Below are positions 19,867 through 30,489 of a stretch of 64,000 nucleotides of DNA, one piece after another. The position numbers and the translations under genes are program-made. Origin of the DNA: Cryoendolithus antarcticus (taxonomy: Eukaryota > Ascomycota > Dothideomycetes > Cladosporiales > Cladosporiaceae); the NCBI GenBank assembly GCA_002077065.1, contig NAJO01000010.1:992001-1056000 (forward strand), read 5' to 3'. The notes under the pieces are model-generated. The model was not told the origin of the DNA. It did not search any database and saw only the letters and a program-made list of their open reading frames with translations. Every line of letters starts with the position of its first letter. Position 1 is the first letter of the stretch.

Positions 19867-21228
19867 CTACCTCTTCGCTCTCACGATATCTCCGTTCGCC
19901 TCACGCACGCGATACCCTACCGGCAGCAGCTCTCTCTTCTCTTTCTCTGTTAAAGACGCAAAGTCTCTTTGACCCTCCTTGTCAGCCTTGAACGCACGGC
20001 CTGTCTCCCTGCGAAAGTGCAGATCCGGCTCCGTCAGCTCCCAGAAAGCAGTTGTGAAGAACGGCTCCAGCCAACTCAACGGTATCCGCCAGCCGATATC
20101 CTTCGTCTTCGTCATCTGGGGACCGGACTTTCGAGCCCACAGAGCTAGACCATGGTGATAGTACTGATTCTTGACCGCAACACAAGGCCAGTCCCACAGC
20201 ACCATGATGCCAATGAATCTGCTGGGCTTGCCGTCAGCTTTCATGTGGCAACTGACATGTCCCTTGTCGTAGACCTTGTCTTGATCGTACAGTAATGAGA
20301 GGTGGCCGCCTAGTAGTCTGTCCTCCATTGCGAAGCCTACTTCGGCTAGTGCATCGTTGCGGAAGAAGATGTCGGTATCTCCTTCGGGCGAGTTGCCACA
20401 GCGGGCTATGAACAGCGCATGGCAGACTTCATGCACGAGCTCGAGAGCAAGCTGGAACTGCCAGGCCATGACTAGCGGTGGGTCGTACTTCTCCCGAGCT
20501 CCATTCAGGATGATCTTCAGGAAAAGCAAGTTCTTCCTGCTGTACTTCGTCGTGCTGCAAACACCAGTCAGATGTGTCGCTTTGGTGTTGGAGCCTCTAA
20601 TCTCATCAACTTCAGTAGTACCGTGCCCCTTAGCCAGCTTATCATCATCTACGAATCTTGCCATGTCAGCTAACTCTGCCAAAGCCTCATTCACTCTGAC
20701 CTCCTGTTGTCGCGTAAGCAATTCTCGACCGTCATCCGGATACTTATGCAGTGGCTTACGCTGATCGTCGAGCTCTCCAATTGACGTCGGGCGATGGTCG
20801 ACGATGGTGCGCATCAAGCGTCTCACCGAAGCATGGCCAAGTAGTCGCGTTGCCAGCCGCAGGGTCGGGATGAGGAGTTCGTGATGGCTGGCATCCGCGA
20901 AGTTCGCCCTTCGAAATACTGGATGAAGCTCATTAGTCAAGTCACCAGTTCGAGTCGTGAATGCGCAGGTGTTGTTCGCGAAGAAGGCACTGGTCTTGAG
21001 CAGACTCTGGAAGTGTTTTGCCTTGGCTACCTCTTCGACGAGCTGGTGTTGTCGGTGCTGCGCGGTACTTTGCTATGGCGCGCCTCTGATCCGTTGGCCG
21101 ACCTCGCCAGAGATGCCGATAATGGTCTTCTTGGCTGCTTTGAGTCCAGATGCCACTCGACCGGACTTGGTGCGATCGATGGCAGGAGTACCTTTCGATC
21201 CAGTGTTACTGCTTTTCTTGTCAGACAT
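19867..21228 (-). CDS. hypothetical protein with HExxH motif; 5' gene model uncertain (in-frame TAG)
   Basis: The secure part (from about 20937 to 19867) codes for some 355 residues I do not recognise by name. It contains ALELVHEVCHALFIARCG, whose HEVCH fits the HExxH zinc-metallopeptidase motif inside a helix. It also has a later KQDIGWRIPLSWLEPFF-like aromatic region (KDIGWRIPLSWLEPFFTTAFWEL). The frame stays open upstream to 21072, then meets TAG at 21073-21075. It reopens in the same frame as a 51-codon stretch starting at ATG 21228 (MSDKKSSNTGSKGTPAIDR). Either an intron removes the stop, or the gene is interrupted, or translation starts downstream. GTGGCA (after the codon for Arg in KSGR) to CCATAG is a possible in-phase intron with weak signals. 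Protease activity is inference from one motif. Confidence 0.6.
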
Positions 21229-21484
21229 GGGGCTTGTACTCGCTAGCCGGTAGCGATGTAGGTGTCTCTCGAGTCCTGTGGCTGGCGGGCCGTGCAAATG
21301 TCGAGTGCACCATAGCAGTCGACATGGAGATCCTTTGTCTGTGAGTAGTAAGAAGTGAGATATACACTCTTTGTGTGCCTCCAAACAAAATGACAGAGGA
21401 GCTGTGCACTCGCACTATGAACAAAGGAGACTTGAAGTTTGATCTGTACCTAGGAGTGAAGGCTTGCAAGAGAATGCATAGTGT

Positions 21485-22574
21485 TCATTTCCGACTGATC
21501 TCGCTGGTATCGCTATCATGCTCCGGTGGCGTCGCCGAGTACAGCATACCCAATCGGCCGTTACTGCCCTGCCTGCTTCGCTGTGATCCCTTTTGTATGC
21601 TCTTCGCTGTACCGCGTCGGCTACCGAGCAACGCCGTCCGTTCGGATGCCTGATGCTCCTCTGCGGCTCCGTCGACGGCGTCGGGCCCTTCGTCACTGTC
21701 GTAGAGATCGTTGGCGCGATCCTTGTCCGCCTTGCGTCGCGCCAGCCAGTAGCTTATCGCCAGTCCCAGTAGCGTGCCCTGCAGTATGCCGGTGATGATA
21801 TAGACAAGCCACGTGCTCCAGCCCTCCCAGCCGACTCTGAGCCAGAGACTGAATGCAAAGACAAAGGCTCCGGGAACTTGGATCAGCATTGTGATGATGC
21901 TCAGGCTCTTGATGTCGCCGAGGCGGAAGGTGTACCAGATTTGTGGTAGGTATTGCACTGCCGAGAGCGCGCCCGCAACAATGCCTAAGAAGTTCGCCCA
22001 TGCTTGGGTATGGTGAGGTGTGACGGCAACAACTGTGATGCTCGCAATGCCCACCGTGAGCAGGCAGACAAGTGTCGACACCCCGACAATGAGTGCGTCT
22101 CGACGCTTCGGCGGTGGTGTGGACGTTATGCTTGCCGCGGACGAGGTCATGTCGGGAGCTTCCGGGAAGAAGATGAGAAAGAGCATCACTCTGTGTTTCG
22201 TTAGCCGTAGGTCCACATACTTTTGATCATTTACAAGGTTTCACTTACACAAACATGAAGCATGCCCACTGACAGCCAATCTGGGCCACTCCCAGCAACG
22301 CCGCAGCACACGCTCCACCACTCAGCTCTTTGCAGCAATGTATGTCATCCCGGCTCGAAGGTAGCGTCAAGATATTACCGATCGCAGCGATGCTGCTCAG
22401 CCCACCGAGCAGCACCCACCATGGCGACAGTCCCTCGCTCGATCGGCGTGTGATGATCTTTGCATGCTGAGGTATGTACGAGACGAGAATGCCGAGCACA
22501 AGGAAGCCCGCTAGACCGACGGCAAAGACGTTTGGATTGGCGAGCTTGGAGCAGTGGTCTGCGAGAGACGGCAT
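21485..22574 (-). CDS. PQ-loop repeat membrane protein
   Basis: Two exons (22249-22574, 21485-22190) with a 58-nt intron (GTAAGT...CACAG) give 343 residues. Two PQ-loops are visible, SYIPQHAKIITRRSSEG near residue 35 and QYLPQIWYTFRLGDIKS near 205, each in a membrane-helix context; about seven hydrophobic helices are present. Proteins of this kind are lysosomal/vacuolar amino-acid transporters (cationic amino acids, cystine) or related solute carriers. The C-terminal tail is hydrophilic with an acidic patch (DLYDSDEGPDAVDG) and ERTALL, a dileucine-type vacuolar sorting signal. Substrate is not decidable. The gene is divergent from TYW1 with a 390-bp shared promoter region. Confidence 0.88.
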
Positions 22575-22964
22575 AGCTGAAGTGTCCTGTGTCGAATGAA
22601 GCTATGTGGGTATAGCTTCAGACGTCCGCTTCGAGAAATTGGGCTGAGTCGATTGATGCGACGTAAATGTCGGAGGCTGGAGAAGAAGACCTCACATGGT
22701 CAACACTTTCAGATACCCGGACGAGACATCTCGATCGCGACTGCCTGCTACGGCGCGGTTGCTCGGTCAAACAAACGAGATGCGTGACGCGAGAGGCGTT
22801 CTGGGGTAACAAGGTCCGCGCCGTAGCCAAGCTTTGTGAGCCGCTCGAGTACTCCACCACAGAAATCACTCGATATCTGTCAAACACGAACGGCCTCGAT
22901 GTCCTGAGATTGCCAGTTAGAGCGCTCCCGCTGGCGAATCGGATGTGCGGGCAGCATAGTAACA
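22575..22964. other. divergent promoter region between PQ-loop gene and TYW1
   Basis: About 390 bases of 5' flank for both genes. I see no gene and no clear repeat. Confidence 0.45.
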
Positions 22965-25241
22965 ATGCTCAACCAGGACTTCCTGCTCCCCGACGAGCTG
23001 CTTCACTTCTGGCATGTTCATCGAGTGGAAGCGCTGATCTTAGCCGGCCTGTTACTCCTGGCTGTCCGTCTTGCACTTCAGTGGCGAAGCAAGCTGGTCA
23101 TTGCAGCCAAGATCGCTGGTGACATAAAGACTGAGGAATCAGCACCAACGCCGGCGTTAACATCGCGGCATGCGGAAGAAGTGAAGCACGCCTTGCCGTC
23201 CTACGTGCCAGCCAGGCCAAAGCCCGGACCGAAGAGAGTGACTGGTCTTCGGAAGGCAAAGCCTCAGAATGTCGAAGAAAGAACGCCACTAGTACGGCCA
23301 ATCATCTTCTACTACTCTCTCGGTGGATCAACAAGATCATACGCCACCAAGCTCGCGGCGCTGCTTTCGTCTTCTGCGGAAACTGCTCAAACAGTGCCAG
23401 TCGAGGTCTTAGATCTGACCGAAATCGACTACGATGATTACTTCATTGCTACACCCAAGCAGACCGAGTCGGGTAGGTCCATCTCCTACTTCTATCTTCT
23501 CCTGATTCCAAGCTACGACATCGACACCGAGCTCTCCAACTTCTTGACTCATCTTGAGGAGACGCATCACGACTTCCGTATAGACACTGCTCCTCTATCA
23601 GGACTTGCAGGGTACTCCATCTTCGGTCTGGGTGATCAGCAGGAGTGGCCGACCGAGCAGGATGGCTTCTGCAGTCAGGCGATTGAGGTTGACAAATGGA
23701 TGGCGAAGCTGACTGGGAGGAAGCGAGCTTTCCCTCTCGGGCTCGCAGATACGCGAGGTTCCCCCGAAGTGAAGCTACAGGAATGGGCAATCGGTGTCTC
23801 GAGTGTAGGCAACGATCTTGCTATAGGCACAGGTCTCGGTGAGGGCGTGACTGGCAGTGGCGATGCCGTAGAGAGCGGCGACGAGGACGACGATGCGGTG
23901 CTTGATGGGGCTGAGTCGAAGGATGACCGAGAAGGCGACGTCGAAGACATTGGAGGCCGATCACCGATCCCAGTCGACTTCACGACGACATCCCGCACTA
24001 AACAGACAAATCCCTCTGCGCCAAAAGCCATGGTTCCGGTCTCCTCGCCAACGTATACCTCACTTACGAAGCAGGGCTACAGCATCGTAGGCACGCATTC
24101 CGGCGTCAAGATCTGCCGCTGGACCAAGTCCGCCCTGCGAGGCCGTGGCTCCTGCTACAAATACAGCTTCTACGGCATCGCGTCGCACCGCTGCATGGAA
24201 GCAACGCCCTCACTTTCCTGCTCAAACAAGTGCGTCTTCTGCTGGCGCCACGGTACGAATCCCGTCGGCACAACGTGGCGGTGGCAAGTTGATGAGCCGG
24301 AGCTGATCTTCGACGGGATCAAAGAGAACCACTACAAGAAGATTAAGATGATGAAGGGTGTTCCTGGTGTTCGAGCGGAGCGGTTCAGCGAGGCGATGCA
24401 GATTCGGCATTGTGCGCTGAGTCTTGTAGGAGAGCCGATCTTCTATCCTCACATCAACAAGTTACTCGCGATGCTGCATGCCGAGCACATCTCCAGCTTT
24501 CTCGTCTGCAATGCACAACATCCCGATGAGCTCGCTGCTCTGGGTCCAGTCACACAGCTGTACGTCTCGATTGATGCATCGAACAAGGAGAGCTTGCGTA
24601 AGATCGACCGCCCACTACACCGAGATTTCTGGGAGCGGTTCCAGCGCTGTCTTGACATCTTGCACACAAAACGCAACACGCATCGTACTGTCTTCCGCTT
24701 GACACTCGTCAAAGGCTTCAACGTCGACGAGGAAGCAGAGGGCTATGCAGCCTTGGTCGACCGCGCTCGGCCCAGCTTCGTGGAGGTCAAGGGTGTGACC
24801 TACTGCGGTACCTCCACAGCCGCTGGCGCCGGTCTAACAATGCAGAACGTTCCATTCTACGAAGAAGTCTGCGCCTTCGTGCTCGCCCTTGAGGCAGCTC
24901 TGAAGCGCCGCGGTCTGGACTACGGGATTGGCGCTGAGCACGCGCATAGTTGCTGCATACTGCTTGCGGATCGCGAGAGATATTTTCTGCCTACTGGGCG
25001 CAATGGGGAGAGGAGATGGCATACGTTGATCGATTACACGAAGTTCTTCCAATTGCTAGAGAATGGAGAGGCTTTTGGGCCAGAGGACTACATTGGAGAT
25101 GCAACACCTGAGTGGGCGAGCTGGGGCAAGGGTGGCTTTGACCCTCGGGATGAGAGGGTGGATAGAAAGGGCAAGCCGAAGGAGGTGTTGGAAGAGCTGC
25201 CATCGGCTGTGATGATACGCGAGGCCGAAGTCACTGGATGA
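22965..25241 (+). CDS. tyw1: tRNA 4-demethylwyosine synthase TYW1
   Basis: A 758-residue, apparently intron-free enzyme of wybutosine synthesis, which builds the tricyclic base at position 37 of tRNA-Phe from 1-methylguanosine and pyruvate. An N-terminal membrane helix (ALILAGLLLLAVRLALQW, about 28-45) fits the ER-bound fungal form. A flavodoxin domain follows (FYYSLGGSTRSYATKLAAL; SGLAGYSIFGLGDQQEW), which supplies electrons. An acidic linker (about 300-335) leads to the radical SAM domain: RCMEATPSLSCSNKCVFCWR gives the CX3CX2C iron-sulphur site, and ALSLVGEPIFYPHINKLL and LYVSIDASNKESLRKIDRP follow the family. The wyosine-base formation region ends with YGIGAEHAHSCCILLA. Length is standard for ascomycetes. 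Identification is very secure. Confidence 0.96.
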   Translation: MLNQDFLLPDELLHFWHVHRVEALILAGLLLLAVRLALQWRSKLVIAAKIAGDIKTEESAPTPALTSRHAEEVKHALPSYVPARPKPGPKRVTGLRKAKPQNVEERTPLVRPIIFYYSLGGSTRSYATKLAALLSSSAETAQTVPVEVLDLTEIDYDDYFIATPKQTESGRSISYFYLLLIPSYDIDTELSNFLTHLEETHHDFRIDTAPLSGLAGYSIFGLGDQQEWPTEQDGFCSQAIEVDKWMAKLTGRKRAFPLGLADTRGSPEVKLQEWAIGVSSVGNDLAIGTGLGEGVTGSGDAVESGDEDDDAVLDGAESKDDREGDVEDIGGRSPIPVDFTTTSRTKQTNPSAPKAMVPVSSPTYTSLTKQGYSIVGTHSGVKICRWTKSALRGRGSCYKYSFYGIASHRCMEATPSLSCSNKCVFCWRHGTNPVGTTWRWQVDEPELIFDGIKENHYKKIKMMKGVPGVRAERFSEAMQIRHCALSLVGEPIFYPHINKLLAMLHAEHISSFLVCNAQHPDELAALGPVTQLYVSIDASNKESLRKIDRPLHRDFWERFQRCLDILHTKRNTHRTVFRLTLVKGFNVDEEAEGYAALVDRARPSFVEVKGVTYCGTSTAAGAGLTMQNVPFYEEVCAFVLALEAALKRRGLDYGIGAEHAHSCCILLADRERYFLPTGRNGERRWHTLIDYTKFFQLLENGEAFGPEDYIGDATPEWASWGKGGFDPRDERVDRKGKPKEVLEELPSAVMIREAEVTG

Positions 25242-25581
25242 AGTGCCGACGTACCTTCGCTTCTCCGAAAATTCAGAAACGCTCCTATAGTACTATCTAT
25301 GCACCTGCAACAGGGCAGCTCTCGCTAAACATCGGCAGGAGAGAGGACAGTCGTCACATAGGGCTTGGCTCACGCCTGGCATATCTCATGAATACGGCAG
25401 CATTCTACTTTACTGCTATGGCTTAGCTGATGCGGGCATAGGAGAGTATCCGGACTCTTTGGAGAAGCGCAGCTATACCTACACTATGCTCCTAGTAAGG
25501 CAGTGGCTACATCCAATATCCCGCCATCTACTCCAATTCGTGAATCGTTACATGAACTACACTTCCCTTTCTCTTACTTCA
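25242..25581. other. convergent intergenic region
   Basis: 3' flanks of TYW1 and the DUF7053 gene; I see nothing else. Confidence 0.45.
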
Positions 25582-27231
25582 TCACGAGAAATGCTTACTA
25601 ACATGATGGCTGACGGCCGCCTCGTCTCCCTCGAAGTTCCCGCACACAGGACATTTACTGACCCCTCCTTTCGCCCCAAATTGAGTTGCGTCTACCTGAG
25701 CTGTCGGGTCCTGGATCCCTAGACCTTGCACTTGGCTTGCAAGATGCTGGTTGGGATCTGGGCTGTACCGCGAGCCTTGGCTGGGATTTGCGATCGTGTA
25801 CTGACCCGGCTGGCTGTGCTGGCCGGCGATTTGTTGGTATTGAGCTTGTTGACCTGGCGGGCTGGGTTGATTTGCGGGATGTGGGTATTGACCTTGCTGG
25901 CCGGGCGGACTGGGTCGATGTGCAGGATGCTGGAACTGCCCCTGTTGCAACTGCGGTGATGGGCCAGGCGGAGGTGGTGGGAGAGCTTGCTGTTGCTGTT
26001 GCTGCGAGATCGGCGGCGAGGTCTGAGGATACTGACCTGCTGGGTATGGCGGGTTAGGCTGTCTGCTGAAGCTGCCACTCGATGCTCGCGGTCCGGGAGG
26101 AGGAGGTTGATGGGAGCTTTGTGATGAGCTGTGCCTTTGCACTAAACCTGGACTGGGCTGTGGTGATGGCACGCCGCTCGTTCGATGTGGATTCAGTGGC
26201 GCAGGTCTCTCAGCCCCAGGCGATGGCATTGGCGGGTTGGCGGCCGAGATGCTCGTATCCGCCATCTCTACTGCAAAACTAGGAGTGTTTGGACTCAACA
26301 TCTTCTGTCCCTGCTGCTGTGGGTGGTAGTACGATCCCGAGTCCATCTCGATTGCTGAAGCAGGGATAGTTTCAAGTTGCGTCTTCTCAGCACCCGGGAT
26401 CGACTGTCGCTCTGGGCCTTGATAGCCTGACTGCTGGTACGATGGCGTGTATGAACTCGCTCGATGGTTGCTATTTCCACTCCTCCGATCCATCAGGTCG
26501 TGGTAGTTCTCGTACTTTGTAGTCGCGGTGAAGATACTAGGCGACGAAGAGGAGCCAGGGCTTCCTGGGCTCTCCATGCCATTGTTCTTGATGAGCGTTG
26601 TGTCTCGGTGATGCAGCAGCATGTCGTCTGGCCCGTCTTGAGCTATTGCAGGGTTCACAGTCTTCAGCCTGCCGTTCTCGAACATTGCGTGCAGCCTTCC
26701 CTCATCCAGCATCTCCGCCTTGCGCGTTAAGCGGTCCACCATGATACCGGCAGCAGCTTTCATCTCCTTCTTCACGAAGCCCGTGAGTGCCAGATTACAC
26801 ACGATCTCAACATCCTCTCGTAGGTAGAGTCCTTCTTGAGGCGTATCAATACCAAGCTCCCTCGGCTCCCGCGGCTCTCCCGGCTGATTGCCTCTCACCG
26901 TCCACTTATTGCGCAAGTCTACACCCATCGGCGCATAAGTGTGCGTCTGTAGGCCGTTCGGCAGATCGTGGAACACGCCCTTGAAAGCGATCTTCTTCTT
27001 CATGCCAAAGCCCCACGTGATGATCTCGCTGATCTCGTACCACTGCGCGAAGAACTCGTCCGAGGCGGCGTCTCGAGGTGCGTTTATGGGACGAACACCA
27101 GTCACGAGAGGATTGATTTTGATCACCTCCTCGTGGGAGTGCAGCATGTCCAGCGCGAGCTGGCGGGGGACATCGCGTGGGAGGGGAGTAATCTTGGTGT
27201 ACACCGTGCGCTTGCCCATCATACCCGACAT
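25582..27231 (-). CDS. DUF7053-type fungal protein with C-terminal zinc-finger-like motif
   Basis: A 549-residue intron-free protein. The first 170 or so residues form a compact domain (KRTVYTKITPLPRDVPRQLA, LDMLHSHEEVIKINPLVTG, QWYEISEIITWGFGMKKKIA, GLQTHTYAPMGVDLRNKW) that I recognise as the fungal DUF7053 domain of unknown function, START-like in general look. A long, low-complexity Pro/Gln/Ser-rich region follows (about 330-510, with QQQQQQ and PPPPPGPSP). The end carries SKCPVCGNFEGDEAAVSHHV followed by SKHF, a Cys-X2-Cys...His-X3-4-His pattern of a single C2H2 finger. The composition of the middle region would suit condensate or scaffold behaviour, but that is inference. Confidence 0.78.
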   Translation of the reverse strand: MSGMMGKRTVYTKITPLPRDVPRQLALDMLHSHEEVIKINPLVTGVRPINAPRDAASDEFFAQWYEISEIITWGFGMKKKIAFKGVFHDLPNGLQTHTYAPMGVDLRNKWTVRGNQPGEPREPRELGIDTPQEGLYLREDVEIVCNLALTGFVKKEMKAAAGIMVDRLTRKAEMLDEGRLHAMFENGRLKTVNPAIAQDGPDDMLLHHRDTTLIKNNGMESPGSPGSSSSPSIFTATTKYENYHDLMDRRSGNSNHRASSYTPSYQQSGYQGPERQSIPGAEKTQLETIPASAIEMDSGSYYHPQQQGQKMLSPNTPSFAVEMADTSISAANPPMPSPGAERPAPLNPHRTSGVPSPQPSPGLVQRHSSSQSSHQPPPPGPRASSGSFSRQPNPPYPAGQYPQTSPPISQQQQQQALPPPPPGPSPQLQQGQFQHPAHRPSPPGQQGQYPHPANQPSPPGQQAQYQQIAGQHSQPGQYTIANPSQGSRYSPDPNQHLASQVQGLGIQDPTAQVDATQFGAKGGVSKCPVCGNFEGDEAAVSHHVSKHFS

Positions 27232-27830
27232 TTGCTGCGACGCGAGGCCGCGCGATGGCTGTGGATGTGTTGCGCGCTGGCTTGAGAGCTTTCCAGATGT
27301 ACAGCTGGTCGCTTATCTTAATAGCGCAGCTGAGGGTAAGGTCTGAGGCTGAAGGGATACAAGCTGAACTAATGAGAGAAGGAGTGCAACACCGCTTACC
27401 TCGTCTGCGACACGCGATGATGGGCTGGCTGAAGTGCTGCAGCAGATGCGACAAGATGCTGACATGTACCGTACCATGCTGCTTGCGTAGCGGGTCTAGG
27501 CGCAGTCAGGGTGACAGCTTGGAAAGCTATTGATAGCTCATCGCCAAGCGACTCTACCGATCTTTGGTATGTTGCAAGCAAGTACAGTAGGCTGGGGGCA
27601 AAGATATGCTTTTTCGATTGACAATTGCAGGCTCGAGAAGACGAGGTTCAACTGAGAGTAGTGAATGGTATGCTGGCCTCAGGATGGACCGCATCGATAT
27701 CTCGTACTTGACAGAGGAGTATAGCCAATCACACACCGTCTACACAGAAACTCAAGGCTATGCAGCAATGCTTGTCTTCTCTACTGCAGCATCGTAGTCT
27801 TTGCCTCCGCGCACCGACTTGATGGCAATC
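27232..27830. other. intergenic region, no gene recognised
   Basis: About 600 bases between the DUF7053 start and the PRMT5 stop. Only short frames without motifs are present. Confidence 0.45.
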
Positions 27831-30235
27831 TCACATCAAGCATCCATTCTTCCTCGACGAATGCAGCTCCGACATCCCGACTCGTACCCTCTTCCCAGCA
27901 GGCCTTATATATACTTCCACAACCCACTCATACCACACCTTCCGATCATCACTTTGGCGCCACATACTGATCTCCATCTCCGCCCCGTCAGGAACGTGCA
28001 TGGGCGTCTTGAGTGGCAAGAAGATCGGGAACCAGCTGATCATGTCCTTACTCTTCGCCTCCATAGTCACCGGGTTCGTGCTCAGCTCAACCTTCTCGCC
28101 TGCTTTGCTGGTATAGAGAACGGTCTCAAAGTAGCCAGCGAGACCGTGGCAGGTCCCTCGAGATTGGCAGATGAACTTCAGCTTGCAGTATCGGGAGTTG
28201 TGCTCGTTGCCTCCATCGCCTCCGACCGCCCCGCCGGCACCACCGTGTTCTGCGCTGCCGCCCTTGCGAGCTTCTGCTTGAGCGAGGACTGCGGGTGGAA
28301 CTGGATGGGAGAAGCGCCATGTGAGTTGCACGTCAGGCGTTCGAGTATCGTCTAGAGTAGCCAAGAAGTCGTATTGCTGGAGCATGACTACGTATGGGAT
28401 CTCCCATTTGTCTGCGCCTGCTCGGCCGACCAAGTCGGTATGCAGTCGTGGGGTGGCGATCGGTGTCGCATGCGCAGTATAGGACTGGGGTATATTGATC
28501 CCATGCTCGTGGTCCAGTACGTGCTGCACGCCGTCAAGACACTCAGGTGACAGCTCATTGTCTGCGAAAGACCCCAATAGTTCGGAAACGAGAATGTGCA
28601 CCTTCCGTACTTGCCCATCGATGACTGGGCCTTTCCATGCGCGCATATCAGTCTTGATGACAGTGACCCGCTTGTCCCAAAGCGGATCAGTCATGTTTCT
28701 GCGCTGCAAATGCACATATGCGTTCGGGTTCTTCTCCACCGCCCAGAATCTGGCTTTGACTCCACTGCTTTTGCTCGCAAGAATGGCTTTGGACACCAGT
28801 GGTCCGCGACCTGCACCGACCACGGCAACGACGATCTCCGTGTCAGCTCCGAGCGCCTCAGCCAAATCAGTGAGTGCCAATGCAATGGCCCGCTCGTACC
28901 AGTCATACTTGATAGGGTCCTTCTCGAAAACTTCGTACGTGATACTTTCGAGATTATCTGCGAGTGGCTGCAGCGGAGACTGCATGTAGTCTTGGTAACC
29001 CTGACCGAAGCGTTCGATGGTTGGCAAAGGTGGCTGGTTCTGCTGCAGATGTCGAATGTACTGGAGGTGCGCTGTTGGCTTTTCGACGCTGTGCTTTGCA
29101 GCTTCGGCTGGCGTGGGCTCGACTGCCGTGGCTTCGTTGGCGACGAGCTCGAGCGCCCCAACATCACTCAGTAGTATACAGGGAGGAAGCCGCAGGCGCA
29201 TCAGTTGGTTGAGATAGTCTTGATGTGGCTTTGCGAGTACTGGGAAGCCAGCAGTGTTGCGAATGAATGTGGTGCGCTGCAAAACAACAGCTCGGACTGG
29301 CTCTGAGTACCAGCGATCTTGAATGAATTGATGAGGTAGTTTCCTAGGCAGCTCAAGTGCTGCGCAACGCGTCAGTAAGCTAATGACGACGGAAGATATG
29401 AGGGCAGGTCATACTTGCTGAGCATGTTTAAGTTGTCCGAGTAGGGCACTGATTATGTCCAGCGGCAACGACACGATTGTAGACTGAAGACATAGATAAA
29501 TGGGAAGATGCAGAAAGACGTACCTACTGATAACCTGCTGTTGTAATCGCAGATCGTCCTGATGCCATCCCACAAGTCCCAAGTGTTGAGACTGGAATCA
29601 GCGTTGACGTCGTCTTGCTCTTCATCTTCGAGCACTGCTCCACGATCGTTCGGAGTGTATGAGTCTCGCGCAAGCTCAGCGAGATGCTGCTCATCGCTTC
29701 CAGCATCCTCACTCTCGCCAGACATCGGCAGCATAACGAAGAAATGCAGATGTGCGCTCACGCTCAGAGCTTCGAGAAGAGCGCGGGCATACTGCGTCTC
29801 GTCACTGTCAGGCACGGGTCCTGACACGAGGACATGTTGAATGCCGCAGAACGATGCGTATGCGACTTCGAGGTTGAAGACTTGCCGTGAGACGTGGGCA
29901 ATGACTGGATCAGCTGATCCGAGGTCGAGCCACGGACTGATTCGAACCACTAGACCAGTATTGTTGTCCCCAGGTGCGAGCTCAGTGTCGTCTGGTGTCA
30001 GGGGGGAAATCAGTGGTAAAGGACGATCTGTTCCTACGTCGTCTGCCGATTGTGATAGATACTTGCAGACAGTTTCAATGACCCTTGCGTGTAATACTGG
30101 TGTCGTGAGCAGCGTGGTGATCAGATCGTAGCCGAGGGTTTGCGCTTTTGTAAGCGTTCGCGCTGGTGGACCTGGGCTCGAAGTATTGTTTTCGTAGCCA
30201 ATGAACCACATCGTCGACGGTGATGTGTTGCTCAT
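27831..30235 (-). CDS. protein arginine methyltransferase PRMT5 (Skb1/Hsl7 family)
   Basis: Type II arginine methyltransferase that makes symmetric dimethylarginine on histones, Sm proteins and others. Two long coding blocks are certain. The N-terminal TIM-barrel part is 30235 to about 29528 (MWFIGYENN, LGYDLITTLLTTPVLHARV, TWDLWDGIRTICDYNSRLS). The catalytic part is about 29360 to 27831: KLPHQFIQDRWYSEPVRAV, VVAVVGAGRGPLVSKAI for SAM binding, the double-Glu loop SELLGSFADNELSPECLD, and a C-terminal beta barrel. The model used here joins S (donor GTAGGT) to the codon at 29360, giving 745 residues. The junction is doubtful: the residues VALELPRK expected there exist in another frame, one base out of step, around 29341-29360 (see finding). 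The family is certain; the splice junction is not. Confidence 0.85.
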
Positions 30236-30489
30236 CGTTTGGAAGTGAGCTCACGGAGGCTACCGTGGCGATGCATGCCTCGCTGACGATTGCTACCTGC
30301 TCTGTCGTCGGTAATATGATACCTATGTACCATGGTGAGCGACAATGTTCTCTCTGTAAACGAAACAAGGTTTTCCTCGGGCTTGGCGGACAGTCATCAG
30401 CTTGACCTCAATCGTTCGATAAATTTGGCTGAGGTACATGTAGACCTGCTGAAAGACCTGCTCTTCAAGGGATCACCTGTCATTCTACA

